The notes under the pieces are model-generated. The model was not told the origin of the DNA, ran no database searches, and saw nothing but the letters and a program-made list of their open reading frames with translations. Shown here piece by piece: positions 9,540-17,109 of a stretch of 64,000 nt of DNA. The position numbers and the translations under genes were made by a program. Positions within the stretch are counted from its first letter, which is position 1. Each line of letters starts with the position of its first letter. Source of the DNA: WTKD01 sp965243525 (GTDB lineage Bacteria; Spirochaetota; Spirochaetia; WTKD01); assembly GCA_965243525.1 (NCBI GenBank), contig OZ251568.1, positions 496,001 to 560,000 on the forward strand. The letters are read 5' to 3'.

Positions 9540-10814
9540 CTAATCCTGTAATCGCTGCTTAAAATACGAAAAAATCCAATGGCCATCATGAGGACCTGGG
9601 CCGGCTTCCGGGTGAAACTGCACAGAATAGATCTGCTTTGTTTCAGAATAAATCCCCTCCAATGTTCCATCGCTTGTATTTCTAAACCACGGAAACACCG
9701 ATGCAGGAAGCGTTGTCTCGTCCACGGCAAATCCATGGTTCTCGCTGACAACATGCACCCGTTTCGTGATTTCGTCCCGTACTGCGTGATTCGCTCCATG
9801 GTGTCCAAAAGGAAGTTTATACGTCTGAGCACCAAGTGCATGCGCGATGAGTTGATGTCCAAGGCAGATTCCAAACAGAGTGGTTTTCCCCACAAGTGAT
9901 GTCAGCACAGTTATTACATGATCAAGACTTGACGGATCCCCGGGCCCATTGCTCACCAATACCGCATCCGGTGATTCTTTCAGGATGGCATCCACAGTGA
10001 CAGAACAGGGCAACACAATGCAGTCATATTCCGAGAATGCCGCAAGGATATTTTGCTTTATGCCACAGTCTAGCAAGACGATTTTTTTCTTTTGAATATC
10101 TGTATGCACGCTATTTGTCGATTTTTTTGCTATCTCCGGTGGATCCAGCATAGGAACCGTTTTAGCATTCCCATCCGGCTGTCCACGCCCATCTTGCGGT
10201 TCAGAAGCTATTCTATGCTTGTTGCCGCGAGATTGATTTGACGAAAATTCCCTGCGTTGCTTTACTCCGCTGTCTTCTGCGATAGCATTGCCCTCGATGT
10301 GATTAGATTGCTGTATTTGTTGCATGATTTCAGGCATAGAGGCCTTGATTTCTTCAGGAGTTCCCAGAACAACCATTGCTTGTTGAGCACCATGGTCGCG
10401 TATATGCCGCGTTAACCCACGCGTATCAACATGTGCGATCAAGGGTTTTTTATACTTTTCTAAAAAAGATACCAAGGACATGCGATTGTCTGGAAGCGTT
10501 CCAAGGTATAATTCATGAACGATGAGCGCAGAAGGAGTGACAATTGAATCTTCTATCGCTGTCAGGCATTGATTCCATCCAAGATCAACTCCATAATTAC
10601 CCACATGCGCAGTTGTAAGCAGTACCATTTGTTGTGCGTAGGAAGGATCGGTGAGTATTTCAACATATCCAGTCATCGCCGTGTTAAAAATCAATTCCGC
10701 ACAGACTGCATTGTCTGCACTGAGCTCCGCCACATGCGGTGGATAAAACCCGAACGCATCCCCTGCAAACAGAGTTCCATCTTCAAGAATTATTGCCGCT
10801 GTCTTTGATTCCAC
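9540..10814 (-). CDS. carA: Carbamoyl-phosphate synthase small (glutaminase) subunit
   Basis: Hydrolyses glutamine and passes ammonia to CarB. The N-terminal CPSase small-chain domain (residues 1 to about 165) includes FNTAMTGYVEILTDPSY. The class I glutamine amidotransferase domain begins near residue 243 with IVLLDCGIKQNIL and has the nucleophile-elbow FGICLGHQLIAHALG and the SVQFHPEAGPGPHD histidine-glutamate segment. At 424 residues it is longer than usual (about 360-380) because of a polar insert at about residues 170-240 between the two domains. The start is GTG at 10814 with AAGGAG 8 bases upstream. Downstream of two tRNA genes; carB follows at 2 bases. Confidence 0.95.
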   Translation of the reverse strand: MESKTAAIILEDGTLFAGDAFGFYPPHVAELSADNAVCAELIFNTAMTGYVEILTDPSYAQQMVLLTTAHVGNYGVDLGWNQCLTAIEDSIVTPSALIVHELYLGTLPDNRMSLVSFLEKYKKPLIAHVDTRGLTRHIRDHGAQQAMVVLGTPEEIKASMPEIMQQIQQSNHIEGNAIAEDSGVKQRREFSSNQSRGNKHRIASEPQDGRGQPDGNAKTVPMLDPPEIAKKSTNSVHTDIQKKKIVLLDCGIKQNILAAFSEYDCIVLPCSVTVDAILKESPDAVLVSNGPGDPSSLDHVITVLTSLVGKTTLFGICLGHQLIAHALGAQTYKLPFGHHGANHAVRDEITKRVHVVSENHGFAVDETTLPASVFPWFRNTSDGTLEGIYSETKQIYSVQFHPEAGPGPHDGHWIFSYFKQRLQD

Positions 10815-10869
10815 AATCAGAACTCCTTATCCCTGGAATACTCACCATATATCTCAGTATTATCTCTCA

Positions 10870-10899
10870 TAGTGTATACACTAGACATTGGGTATACAA
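10870..10899 (-). promoter_or_regulatory. carAB promoter overlapping a 14-bp perfect palindrome
   Basis: Minus strand TTGTAT (10894-10899) and TACACT (10871-10876) are 17 bases apart, upstream of the carA GTG. A perfect palindrome, TAGTGTATACACTA, at 10870-10883 covers the proposed -10 box, where a bound dimeric repressor would block RNA polymerase. No regulator is known from the sequence. By position it may respond to pyrimidines or arginine, which is inference. Confidence 0.4.
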
Positions 10900-10929
10900 G
10901 AATGATATCGATTGCAGGGGAGATCTTTT

Positions 10930-10983
10930 ATGTTACGTAATCTTTGGGTATGTGTTGGGATATTGCTATTTGGTTTTGCCTAG
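10930..10983 (+). CDS. Possible 17-residue hydrophobic peptide
   Basis: An ATG at 10930 follows an AGGGGAG-type ribosome binding site with about 7 bases spacing and reads MLRNLWVCVGILLFGFA, then TAG. The peptide is one short hydrophobic segment. It lies in the gap between carA and tRNA-Glu, on the opposite strand to both. It could be a small membrane peptide, the remnant of a signal sequence, or chance; the good ribosome binding site is the only support. Confidence 0.25.
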   Translation: MLRNLWVCVGILLFGFA

Positions 10984-10993
10984 AAAAGACGTA

Positions 10994-11065
10994 TAGCCCG
11001 TAGGGGAGTCGAACCCCTGTTACAGGACTGAGAACCCTGTGTCCTAACCACTAGACGAACGGGCC
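10994..11065 (-). tRNA. tRNA-Glu (anticodon CTC)
   Basis: The minus strand folds as a cloverleaf: acceptor GGCCCGT paired with ACGGGCT (one G-U), D arm GTCT/GGAC, anticodon stem CAGGG/TCCTG with loop TTCTCAG, and T arm with GTTCGAC. The loop gives anticodon CTC, reading GAG. The discriminator is A, and CCA is not encoded. Three bases separate it from tRNA-Gln upstream, so both are probably processed from one transcript. Confidence 0.93.
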
Positions 11066-11068
11066 ATG

Positions 11069-11139
11069 CTTCCCAGGGAGGATTCGAACCCCCACAAACA
11101 GAACCAGAACCTGTTGTGCTACCATTACACCACCGGGAA
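11069..11139 (-). tRNA. tRNA-Gln (anticodon CTG)
   Basis: Cloverleaf on the minus strand: acceptor TTCCCGG with CTGGGAA, D arm GTGT/GCAC, anticodon stem ACAGG/TCTGT with loop TTCTGGT giving anticodon CTG (reads CAG), and T arm GGGGG/CCTCC around TTCGAAT. The discriminator is G and CCA is not encoded. It begins 3 bases after the apt stop codon, so it is likely part of the same transcript as apt. Confidence 0.92.
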
Positions 11140-11142
11140 TTA

Positions 11143-11670
11143 TTAGGTATATTCTACAAAGTACTCAACCGCATAGTCTAGGAGTTTTTCTTTAAATGGA
11201 AGAAATCCCAGAGCAATGACTGCAAAAACATCGGTAACAACCCCGCCGGTATTCTGCAACAACTCACAGGCTGCTCGCGTTGTTCCCCCGGTTGCCAATA
11301 CATCATCGATAACTAGGATATTGCCATCTTTAGGGACATCATCCTTGTGTACCTCCATCGTTGCACGACCGTATTCTAGTTCATACTCGGTGGTCGCAAC
11401 ATTGCGAGGAAGCTTTCCTCCCTTTCGCAAGAGGAGCATTGGAATGTTCAAGCTATGTGCCAAGGGGGCTGCAAACAAAAATCCACGCGCTTCAACCGGG
11501 GCAATCGCCTTAAAGTCTCTGTTTTTATAGAGTGCTACGAGTTTATCAATGCAATACGAAAATGCAGATGCATTGAGCAGCAAACTGCTGATGTCATAAT
11601 AAAGCATGCCTTTCTTTGGAAAATCAGGTATTTTTTCTATCGCTGAGTCGATAATGCTGTCCCACTTCAC
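11143..11670 (-). CDS. apt: Adenine phosphoribosyltransferase
   Basis: Salvages adenine to AMP using phosphoribosyl pyrophosphate. 175 residues, typical length. The N-terminus has the adenine-side motif IPDFPKKGMLYYDISSLL. The PRPP loop is NILVIDDVLATGGTTRAA (about residues 115-132), with the two acidic residues and Gly-Gly-Thr-Thr that bind ribose phosphate. The start is a GTG at 11670; the same frame is closed by a TGA just upstream, so a longer product is excluded. It lies between tsaD and the tRNA pair on the same strand. Confidence 0.95.
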   Translation of the reverse strand: MKWDSIIDSAIEKIPDFPKKGMLYYDISSLLLNASAFSYCIDKLVALYKNRDFKAIAPVEARGFLFAAPLAHSLNIPMLLLRKGGKLPRNVATTEYELEYGRATMEVHKDDVPKDGNILVIDDVLATGGTTRAACELLQNTGGVVTDVFAVIALGFLPFKEKLLDYAVEYFVEYT

Positions 11671-11705
11671 AGTGCATCATACGCAAGAGTTCTCAGTGAT
11701 GTCAA

Positions 11706-12689
11706 TCAATGCGCAAGAGGTGGAAAAAATTTGAAGCGCTCGTCGCGGGTGAACACAGCATCTTCAACCGATAAAAACCGTTCATCCTTGAGATAATGAT
11801 ATCCAATCCCGGCAATCATAGCCGCATTATCAGTGCAATGTTGCATCGGCGGCGTGAATACTCCCTGTATCATCGAGCGAAGATATTCATTCGCCGCAAC
11901 TCCCCCACAAAACACAACCGGCATGTTCGCATATTCTTTGCGTAATCGTTGCAAAAGAATTTGTAAGGCACGACCAATCGCATGCTGAAACGATGCTGCG
12001 ACATCTTCCCCACTATAGCTAGGCACCTTTGAAAATGTTTTTTGTTGGTGTATAACCGCTGTTTTGATTCCCGAAAACGTAAACGTATACGCATGATCCT
12101 GCACAAGGGGAAGGGGAAAGGCAAAGGCATGGGGATCACCTCGTTTTGCATACTGCTCCAGAGCAGCACCCCCTGGAAATCCCAAGCCGAGATATTGTGC
12201 GACCTTGTCAAAGGCCTCTCCACACGAATCATTGATACTCGTGCCCAGAATTTTGCATTCCAAGGGATCAGTGCATATCCCAACAACGCTATGTCCCCCA
12301 GAAAGCAGTATAATTCCATAGGGATAGGAGACATCCATGCTTAATTGGATTGCATACATATGCGCGAGAATATGGTTCACCCCGACGATGGGGCATTCTC
12401 GCAACAGTGCAAGCGTTTTTGCAAAAACATTGCCAACAACCAAGGATCCACTCAACCCTGGCCCCTGCGTAACCGCCAACGCATCATAGCCTCCCTTTTG
12501 CGCAATAGACTCATACAACACCCCAATATTCTTGATATGCTCACGGGAGGCAAGCTCCGGAACAACCCCCGCATACATCTCATGCGTTCTGGTTTGTGAA
12601 CTGGTAATTTCATTTATTATTTGCTTGCCATCGGCAACAAGTGCAACCGATGTTTCATCACAAGAGCTTTCAATCCCAAGAATTCTCAC
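11706..12689 (-). CDS. tsaD: tRNA N6-adenosine threonylcarbamoyltransferase
   Basis: Transfers the threonylcarbamoyl group to A37 of ANN-decoding tRNAs (t6A), working with TsaB and TsaE. The ASKHA-fold protein opens with ILGIESSCDETSVAL. The metal-binding NHILAHMYA (His-x3-His) is near residue 105, followed by LLSGGHS, and the C-terminal segment has FCGGVAANEYLR and DNAAMIAGIG. 327 residues is normal. It starts with GTG, and the start overlaps the stop codon of the upstream deacetylase gene in a GTGA quadruplet, which suggests translational coupling. Confidence 0.96.
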   Translation of the reverse strand: MRILGIESSCDETSVALVADGKQIINEITSSQTRTHEMYAGVVPELASREHIKNIGVLYESIAQKGGYDALAVTQGPGLSGSLVVGNVFAKTLALLRECPIVGVNHILAHMYAIQLSMDVSYPYGIILLSGGHSVVGICTDPLECKILGTSINDSCGEAFDKVAQYLGLGFPGGAALEQYAKRGDPHAFAFPLPLVQDHAYTFTFSGIKTAVIHQQKTFSKVPSYSGEDVAASFQHAIGRALQILLQRLRKEYANMPVVFCGGVAANEYLRSMIQGVFTPPMQHCTDNAAMIAGIGYHYLKDERFLSVEDAVFTRDERFKFFPPLAH

Positions 12690-13672
12690 TCTGTATGATA
12701 GTATTCCATCGATACAAATTGAAAGCCCGCATCAATGGCCCTTGGTATCGCTTCACGTAAAACTTGTGCAAGTACAGGAACAGTTACATGTCCGATCATG
12801 ATGCTTTTCCCATATCTTCTTGCATAGTCCAAGCCTCGCTCAAATGCAGCGCGCATCGCATCTTCACTGCGCTCATGATCGAGAAAGACATCACGAACAC
12901 TCACCATCTCAGCAACATCTAATTCATGCGCAATATACTCCACCTTGCTATCCTTTGTCGTGCGAGAATCAAGAAATTGAAGACCATGTTGATCAACGAC
13001 GCGCAGTATATGACCTATTGTGAGCGGATCCGCCGTTACGCGTGAGCCCATATGGTTGTTGATCCCTATTGCATGCGGAACCGAATCCAAATTATAGGCT
13101 ATCAGTTCTGCAATCCGTTGTTCAGAATTGCCAACATAGATGGCTCCCTCCCCTGGAGAGGCCTCGCCAAAGGGCTCTAGAGGCAGGTGCAAAAAAACCG
13201 TATGCTGTTGAGAAAAAACATGGACAGCAACATCCCTGCTCTGTGCCAAATTGGGAAGCACCGCAATGGTCACTGGAATTCCCAAGGAAAGAAATGGGCG
13301 CACCTGATCAAGGCTCGCACCAGCATCGTCTAATACAATAAATAGTTTTCCAGCAGGTTCTATTGGTTCATCTGATTTGCTTGATTCACGCGTTGCCCTC
13401 TTGGTCCCTGCCTCTGCATCTGGGGCAATTGATGCAATTACATCTGCACTCCCCGATTGGGTATCAGATGCCTCATTTGGTTGAGGTTGCGATGTCTCGA
13501 GATCAGACTGAGCAGCTTGCGCATCCCCGCCTGGAGCATCGACAAACGATGAATAAGCAAGTTCTTCTCTGTGATCGCGGGGAAAGAAGAACTCCATACC
13601 TACAAGAACAATAAAGAGGATGAGAACAATTCCAAAAACCCCCAACTGTGTAGCGCGTTTTTTCTTGTGCAT
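12686..13672 (-). CDS. Divergent polysaccharide deacetylase family protein, membrane-anchored
   Basis: 328 residues. Residues 1-30 form a basic start plus one hydrophobic anchor (GVFGIVLILFIVLVGMEFF). A disordered Ala/Ser/Glu-rich linker (about 35-100) follows, then a catalytic-like domain from about residue 108: KLFIVLDDAGASLDQVRPFL, HTVFLHLPLEPFG, AIGINNHMGSRVTAD, QFLDSRTTKDSKVE and MIGHVTVPVL. These match the divergent polysaccharide deacetylase (YibQ-like) family, with Asp and His positions expected to bind metal. It probably acts in the periplasm on a cell-wall sugar; the substrate is unknown. The product overlaps tsaD by 4 bases. The ATG at 13672 has GAGG directly in front with no spacing, so initiation may be weak. 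Confidence 0.78.
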   Translation of the reverse strand: MHKKKRATQLGVFGIVLILFIVLVGMEFFFPRDHREELAYSSFVDAPGGDAQAAQSDLETSQPQPNEASDTQSGSADVIASIAPDAEAGTKRATRESSKSDEPIEPAGKLFIVLDDAGASLDQVRPFLSLGIPVTIAVLPNLAQSRDVAVHVFSQQHTVFLHLPLEPFGEASPGEGAIYVGNSEQRIAELIAYNLDSVPHAIGINNHMGSRVTADPLTIGHILRVVDQHGLQFLDSRTTKDSKVEYIAHELDVAEMVSVRDVFLDHERSEDAMRAAFERGLDYARRYGKSIMIGHVTVPVLAQVLREAIPRAIDAGFQFVSMEYYHTE

Positions 13673-13701
13673 CCTCTATATATCGGAAAAACAACGGGAA
13701 A

Positions 13702-14502
13702 TTATTCAACAAACCCCCACTCTATTGCCTTGAGTTTCATCTTCACACAAGCGTTTCGAATGACTTTTCGCACATAGGTTTCTTTTAATTCCAAGCGTTC
13801 AGCGACCAAACGTACTGAGACTTTCTTATTTTCTGCAAAGAATCGTTCATAAATCACATTGTATTCTTCATCCGTCAATATTTTCATCAATTTTTTTTCA
13901 ATATCAAGTTTTTCCTTCACCAACAACAAAGATTCTGAAGAATCACGAGAAGAAAACAACTCAGGTGAAAAAGTTTCGTTTTTTGACTGAATAACTTGAG
14001 GAGTGAATTCTGGTTTTTTCACATCACCTTCATCGTCCAACTGCGCCACATAAGATCGAACGTCAGCAGGAGCAAGTTCTTCTTTTTTTGAAGACACGCG
14101 GAGTTCCTTTACCTTTCGAAAAGGAAGACGAATCAATGAATGATTTCTATCGAGATATCGTTGAATATAATGTCTGATCCACCAGACTGCATAAGTAGAA
14201 AATCGATTATCTTTCTCTGTTCTGAACTTATCAGCCGCATGGATGAGTCCCACATTTCCCTCTTGAATCAGATCATCCAACGCAACATTGTTTTCAGTTT
14301 TGTACTGTCTCGCTATCTTCACAACCAATCGTGCGTGTGCATGCACCAATTCGTTACGTCCATCAAGCGAGCCATTATTTGACGCCTGAGCAAATGCCCG
14401 TTCCTCATCTTGGGACAAAAATCCATAATGTGCTATATCCCGAAGATAAATACTCGTAGTGAGCTGAGCTCTACTGTTTTTTTTGTTTGCTTCTTTTACC
14501 AT
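13702..14502 (-). CDS. RNA polymerase sigma factor, sigma-70 family (group 2/3-like)
   Basis: 266 residues from the ATG at 14502, chosen because GGTGG lies about 6 bases upstream; an earlier in-frame start at 14541 lacks such a site. It has a short region 1.2 (TTSIYLRDIAHYGFLSQDEE), region 2 with DLIQEGNVGLIHAADKF and RFSTYAVWWIRHYIQRYL (core binding and -10 recognition), a shortened charged region 3, and region 4 with LVAERLELKETYVRKVIRNA as the -35 helix-turn-helix. There is no region 1.1 or non-conserved insert, so it is not the primary factor. RpoS- or RpoH-like use in stress or stationary phase is possible but not shown. It sits downstream of the flagellar genes and 29 bases before the deacetylase gene. 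Confidence 0.85.
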   Translation of the reverse strand: MVKEANKKNSRAQLTTSIYLRDIAHYGFLSQDEERAFAQASNNGSLDGRNELVHAHARLVVKIARQYKTENNVALDDLIQEGNVGLIHAADKFRTEKDNRFSTYAVWWIRHYIQRYLDRNHSLIRLPFRKVKELRVSSKKEELAPADVRSYVAQLDDEGDVKKPEFTPQVIQSKNETFSPELFSSRDSSESLLLVKEKLDIEKKLMKILTDEEYNVIYERFFAENKKVSVRLVAERLELKETYVRKVIRNACVKMKLKAIEWGFVE

Positions 14503-14729
14503 ATCATACCACCAGAGTGATCTATGCAAAAAACATACCAATCACTACATAGATGAAAGAAACTCGCAAATCAGCTTATAATAGGTAGATAGAAATAAGT
14601 TAAAATCTATTTTATTACAAGTAGATTTATCTTTTTAAAAAAAGAGTATACTTTTATATAATACATCTAATATATTATCAATTATAATATAAAATATATT
14701 ATTGGGGTATTGTAAAAAGAAATGAAATA
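14503..14729. other. Very AT-rich gap between flgJ and the sigma factor gene
   Basis: The core (14580-14715) is almost entirely A and T. It holds several weak inverted repeats, including AAATCTA/TAGATTT at 14603-14628 and a 9-bp all-AT stem near 14668-14700. These may help end flagellar transcription, but no GC-rich stem with a T tract is present. It also must hold the sigma factor promoter; no convincing -35/-10 pair was found. Confidence 0.4.
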
Positions 14730-15047
14730 TTAGGTTCCCGGATAGCCGTTTTGTTCATACTGCTGTATGATCATTTCTGCAAATCCGAATGTTTCAACCC
14801 TTGCGAGGATCTGTGAATATTCAGTATCCATCATGTCTTGGAACACTTCTTCCGCAAATCCACCATACAAAAAATTGTCTTGAGGATTGAGGGTGCTACG
14901 CATGCTCTTGAGCAATTGTTTCACAAATAATGATTCAAATTCGCTGGCTACATCGTGGAGCTTTTTTGTATTGTAGTTGAGCTGATCGCTGAGGACATCA
15001 GCACGTTGATTGTTGAATGTTTCAATTCCTAATTGTTCAATAGTCAT
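14730..15047 (-). CDS. flgJ: Flagellar rod-binding protein, FlgJ N-terminal domain only
   Basis: 105 residues carrying the rod-binding signature: VASEFESLFVKQLLKSMRST, then a disordered stretch, then GGFAEEVFQDMMDTEYSQ and a C-terminal helix. FlgJ of enterobacteria has a second, muramidase domain; here it is absent, as is common in spirochaetes and Firmicutes, so peptidoglycan cutting must be done by another enzyme. It caps or scaffolds the periplasmic rod during assembly. It lies 5 bases after flgG and closes the flgF-flgG-flgJ unit. Confidence 0.85.
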   Translation of the reverse strand: MTIEQLGIETFNNQRADVLSDQLNYNTKKLHDVASEFESLFVKQLLKSMRSTLNPQDNFLYGGFAEEVFQDMMDTEYSQILARVETFGFAEMIIQQYEQNGYPGT

Positions 15048-15052
15048 TTATA

Positions 15053-15847
15053 TTACCGCTTCAAGTTGTTTGCTATTCCAAGCATGGTGTCTGATGTTTG
15101 AATTGCTTTTGAATTCATCTCGTATGCTCGTTGGGCGACAATCATATTCACCATTTCTTCAACCGGCTGCACATTTGACATTTCAAGAAAGCGGTGGATC
15201 AATTCTCCATGACCTTGTCGACCAGGCAATCCAGGAATTGCAGCTCCTGATCCGGGCGTTTCCAAAAACAAATTCTGTCCCAACGCACTCAGACCTGCAG
15301 GGTTTACAAAACGGTATAGCTCAAACTGTCCAACCTCAAGAGGATCATCAACTCCTGGGATTTTCACCGTCACTAGGCCATCCTGTGAAACAGTGATAGT
15401 CTCACGAATAAAATTTTCCGGCATAACAAGCTCAGGCAGGACACGATAGCCATCAGATGTCACAAACTGTCCATTTGAATCGATCTTGAACGCACCATCG
15501 CGAGTATATCCATATGATCCATCATAGCGAAGCACGCGAAAGAATCCCTCTCCCTCAACTGCAATATCTGAGACATTTCCAGTTGCCTGCAGGGAGCCCT
15601 GCAAGAAGAGTTTTTGTGTCGCTGCAACACGAACACCATGACCAACTTGCTCTCCCACTGGCACCAAGGTTTTCTCCGTGGCAGGCGTTCCTGCGGTGCG
15701 TATGGTTTGATAGAGCAGATCCTCAAAATCAGCTCGATTCTTTTTGAATCCCGAAGTGTTTACGTTAGAAAGATTGTTTGCAATCGTATCGATGTTAAAC
15801 TGTTGCCCAACCATCCCCGTTGCTGCTGTCCACAAAGATCGTACCAT
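15053..15847 (-). CDS. flgG: Flagellar distal rod protein FlgG
   Basis: 264 residues. It begins MVRSLWTAATGMVGQQFNID and NNLSNVNTSGFKKNRADFED, the classical rod/hook N-terminal motif. The middle has a beta domain with VEGEGFFRVLRYDGSYGYTR, and the end has NVQPVEEMVNMIVAQRAYEMNSKAIQ, the coiled-coil C-terminal rod motif. It forms the distal rod of the periplasmic flagellum and is exported by the flagellar type III system without a cleaved signal. Length is as expected for FlgG. Ten bases separate it from flgF. Confidence 0.94.
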   Translation of the reverse strand: MVRSLWTAATGMVGQQFNIDTIANNLSNVNTSGFKKNRADFEDLLYQTIRTAGTPATEKTLVPVGEQVGHGVRVAATQKLFLQGSLQATGNVSDIAVEGEGFFRVLRYDGSYGYTRDGAFKIDSNGQFVTSDGYRVLPELVMPENFIRETITVSQDGLVTVKIPGVDDPLEVGQFELYRFVNPAGLSALGQNLFLETPGSGAAIPGLPGRQGHGELIHRFLEMSNVQPVEEMVNMIVAQRAYEMNSKAIQTSDTMLGIANNLKR

Positions 15848-15857
15848 TTAATAACTC

Positions 15858-16721
15858 CTATACACGAAGGACATCTCGCAAGAGCTGTCCGGTGCTCTCA
15901 TCCTCTGTCTGAATAACTTTTTGATTCGCTTCGTAATTTCTGTTTACTTCGATGAGTCGAACCATCTCAACCACTGGTTGCACATTTGCAGTCTCAAGAA
16001 ATCCCTGCAAGACCTTTGGGCGCTTGTCGGGAGCTGCTATGATCGCTGGACCTGATTCTTCGGTGGTATGCCACATGCTTGATCCTTGCTTCCGCAAATA
16101 GCGCTCATCGACAAAATCAACGATTTTCAACCGGTCAAGAAAAACGCGTTCTTCCCAACGGTTTTTGTTGATATCAACAAGGCGGTGTGGATCTTCCTGC
16201 AAGGCTTGGTTGATGAATACCTTGCCATCTTCATCGATAACAAAATTGTTCTTTTTGAGATAAAGCGGTCCATCTTCTCCCAAAACAGGAAACCCTTCCT
16301 TGGTAACAAGATAGCCATTGGGATCAAGAATAAAACTTCCATTGCGGGTATACCGCTCACCATAGGGTGTATCGATTGCAAAAAAACCAGTACCAAATAA
16401 AGCCACATCAAATGGCCCCTCGGTGTTTTTGAGCGATCCCTGTTCAAAGATAGTAAAAACCTCGTTTTGTTCAACTCCTGTTCCCACCGTTCCCACAACT
16501 GGTGAGGTATCAAAGGATCCAACATGCCGTTGACGAAGAAAAAACGTTCTCAGCCCATCATCATCAGTACGTCGCATCAACAATTCCGGAAAAGCCTTAA
16601 AAACCGAGACATCTCGCTTATAAGCAGCGGTGTCTACGTTGGCCAGATTATTCGACAAGGCATCCATCCGGTGTTGCAGTGCAACCATCCCACTTCCTGC
16701 TGTATACAAACCTCGAATCAT
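15858..16721 (-). CDS. flgF: Flagellar hook-basal body rod protein (FlgF/FlhO-like)
   Basis: 287 residues. The N-terminus (MIRGLYTAGSGMVALQHRMD, then LSNNLANVDTAAYKRDVSVF) and the C-terminus (NVQPVVEMVRLIEVNRNYEANQKVIQ) are the paired rod-family motifs, and the middle contains FGTGFFAIDTPYGERYTRNG. A proximal rod function is inferred from pairing with flgG. First gene of the unit, preceded by a FliA-type promoter whose -10 box ends only 8 bases before the ATG. An AAAGG lies between, so the true mRNA start decides whether translation uses a ribosome binding site. Confidence 0.87.
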   Translation of the reverse strand: MIRGLYTAGSGMVALQHRMDALSNNLANVDTAAYKRDVSVFKAFPELLMRRTDDDGLRTFFLRQRHVGSFDTSPVVGTVGTGVEQNEVFTIFEQGSLKNTEGPFDVALFGTGFFAIDTPYGERYTRNGSFILDPNGYLVTKEGFPVLGEDGPLYLKKNNFVIDEDGKVFINQALQEDPHRLVDINKNRWEERVFLDRLKIVDFVDERYLRKQGSSMWHTTEESGPAIIAAPDKRPKVLQGFLETANVQPVVEMVRLIEVNRNYEANQKVIQTEDESTGQLLRDVLRV

Positions 16722-16729
16722 ACACCTTT

Positions 16730-16756
16730 GTATCGGCGAAAGACCAGGCGACTTAA
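16730..16756 (-). promoter_or_regulatory. Sigma-28 (FliA)-type flagellar promoter for flgF-flgG-flgJ
   Basis: On the minus strand TTAAGTCG (16749-16756), an 11-base spacer, and GCCGATAC (16730-16737). The FliA consensus is TAAAGTTT-N11-GCCGATAA, so the -10 matches 7 of 8 and the spacer is exact. Transcription would begin about 1-3 bases before the flgF ATG, giving an almost leaderless mRNA. Confidence 0.65.
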
Positions 16757-16803
16757 GGTAATGCTCTGATTGTTCGATTAGGCAAACTTTGCTAGCCTAG
16801 GAT

Positions 16804-17109
16804 ATGCGAAAGACAACGCTCCGCTACGCCGGATATATTGGTATCGTGCTTCTTGCAACACTCATTTGGGAATTGACCGAACGAGTGTTTGCACTGTTGG
16901 CATTGTCTTTTTCACTCTCCATTGGCCCTTTTGGGGTTGATATACATGTCCTCGCAATATCAGTCTATTGTAATTTTGGATCACTCATCGGCATCATTAT
17001 CGTGTATTTCATTGCAAAACGTCACAAGAAAAAATCGACCCCCCAGCGTAGCACTCGTCAGGGATCTTCAGCACAGACAAGACATGCAGATGCTCCAATT
17101 AAAAAATAA
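16804..17109 (+). CDS. Small membrane protein, DUF4321-like
   Basis: 101 residues with two membrane segments (about 8-35 and 52-71) and a basic Lys/Arg/Gln-rich tail. The pattern SFSLSIGPFGVDIHVLAISV followed by NFGSLIGIIIVYFIAKR resembles the DUF4321 family, which is often found beside maf; this is a by-eye match. Function is unknown. It overlaps the start of maf by about 26 bases, which suggests translational coupling. No clear ribosome binding site is seen before the ATG. Confidence 0.6.
   Translation: MRKTTLRYAGYIGIVLLATLIWELTERVFALLALSFSLSIGPFGVDIHVLAISVYCNFGSLIGIIIVYFIAKRHKKKSTPQRSTRQGSSAQTRHADAPIKK

Noticed and set aside
1000..10300. Shared short motif (around PQDG) in the linkers of Nnr and CarA as a dispersed repeat
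   Set aside because: The DNA similarity is only a few bases long and may be chance; no flanking duplication was seen.
14503..14541. Longer sigma factor start at 14541
   Set aside because: The added residues (MVCFLHRSLWWYD) do not fit the family and the GGTGG site favours the ATG at 14502.
16889..17083. N-terminal extension of Maf to 265 residues
   Set aside because: The extra frame is the out-of-frame shadow of the DUF4321-like gene; Maf similarity begins at the ATG at 17084.
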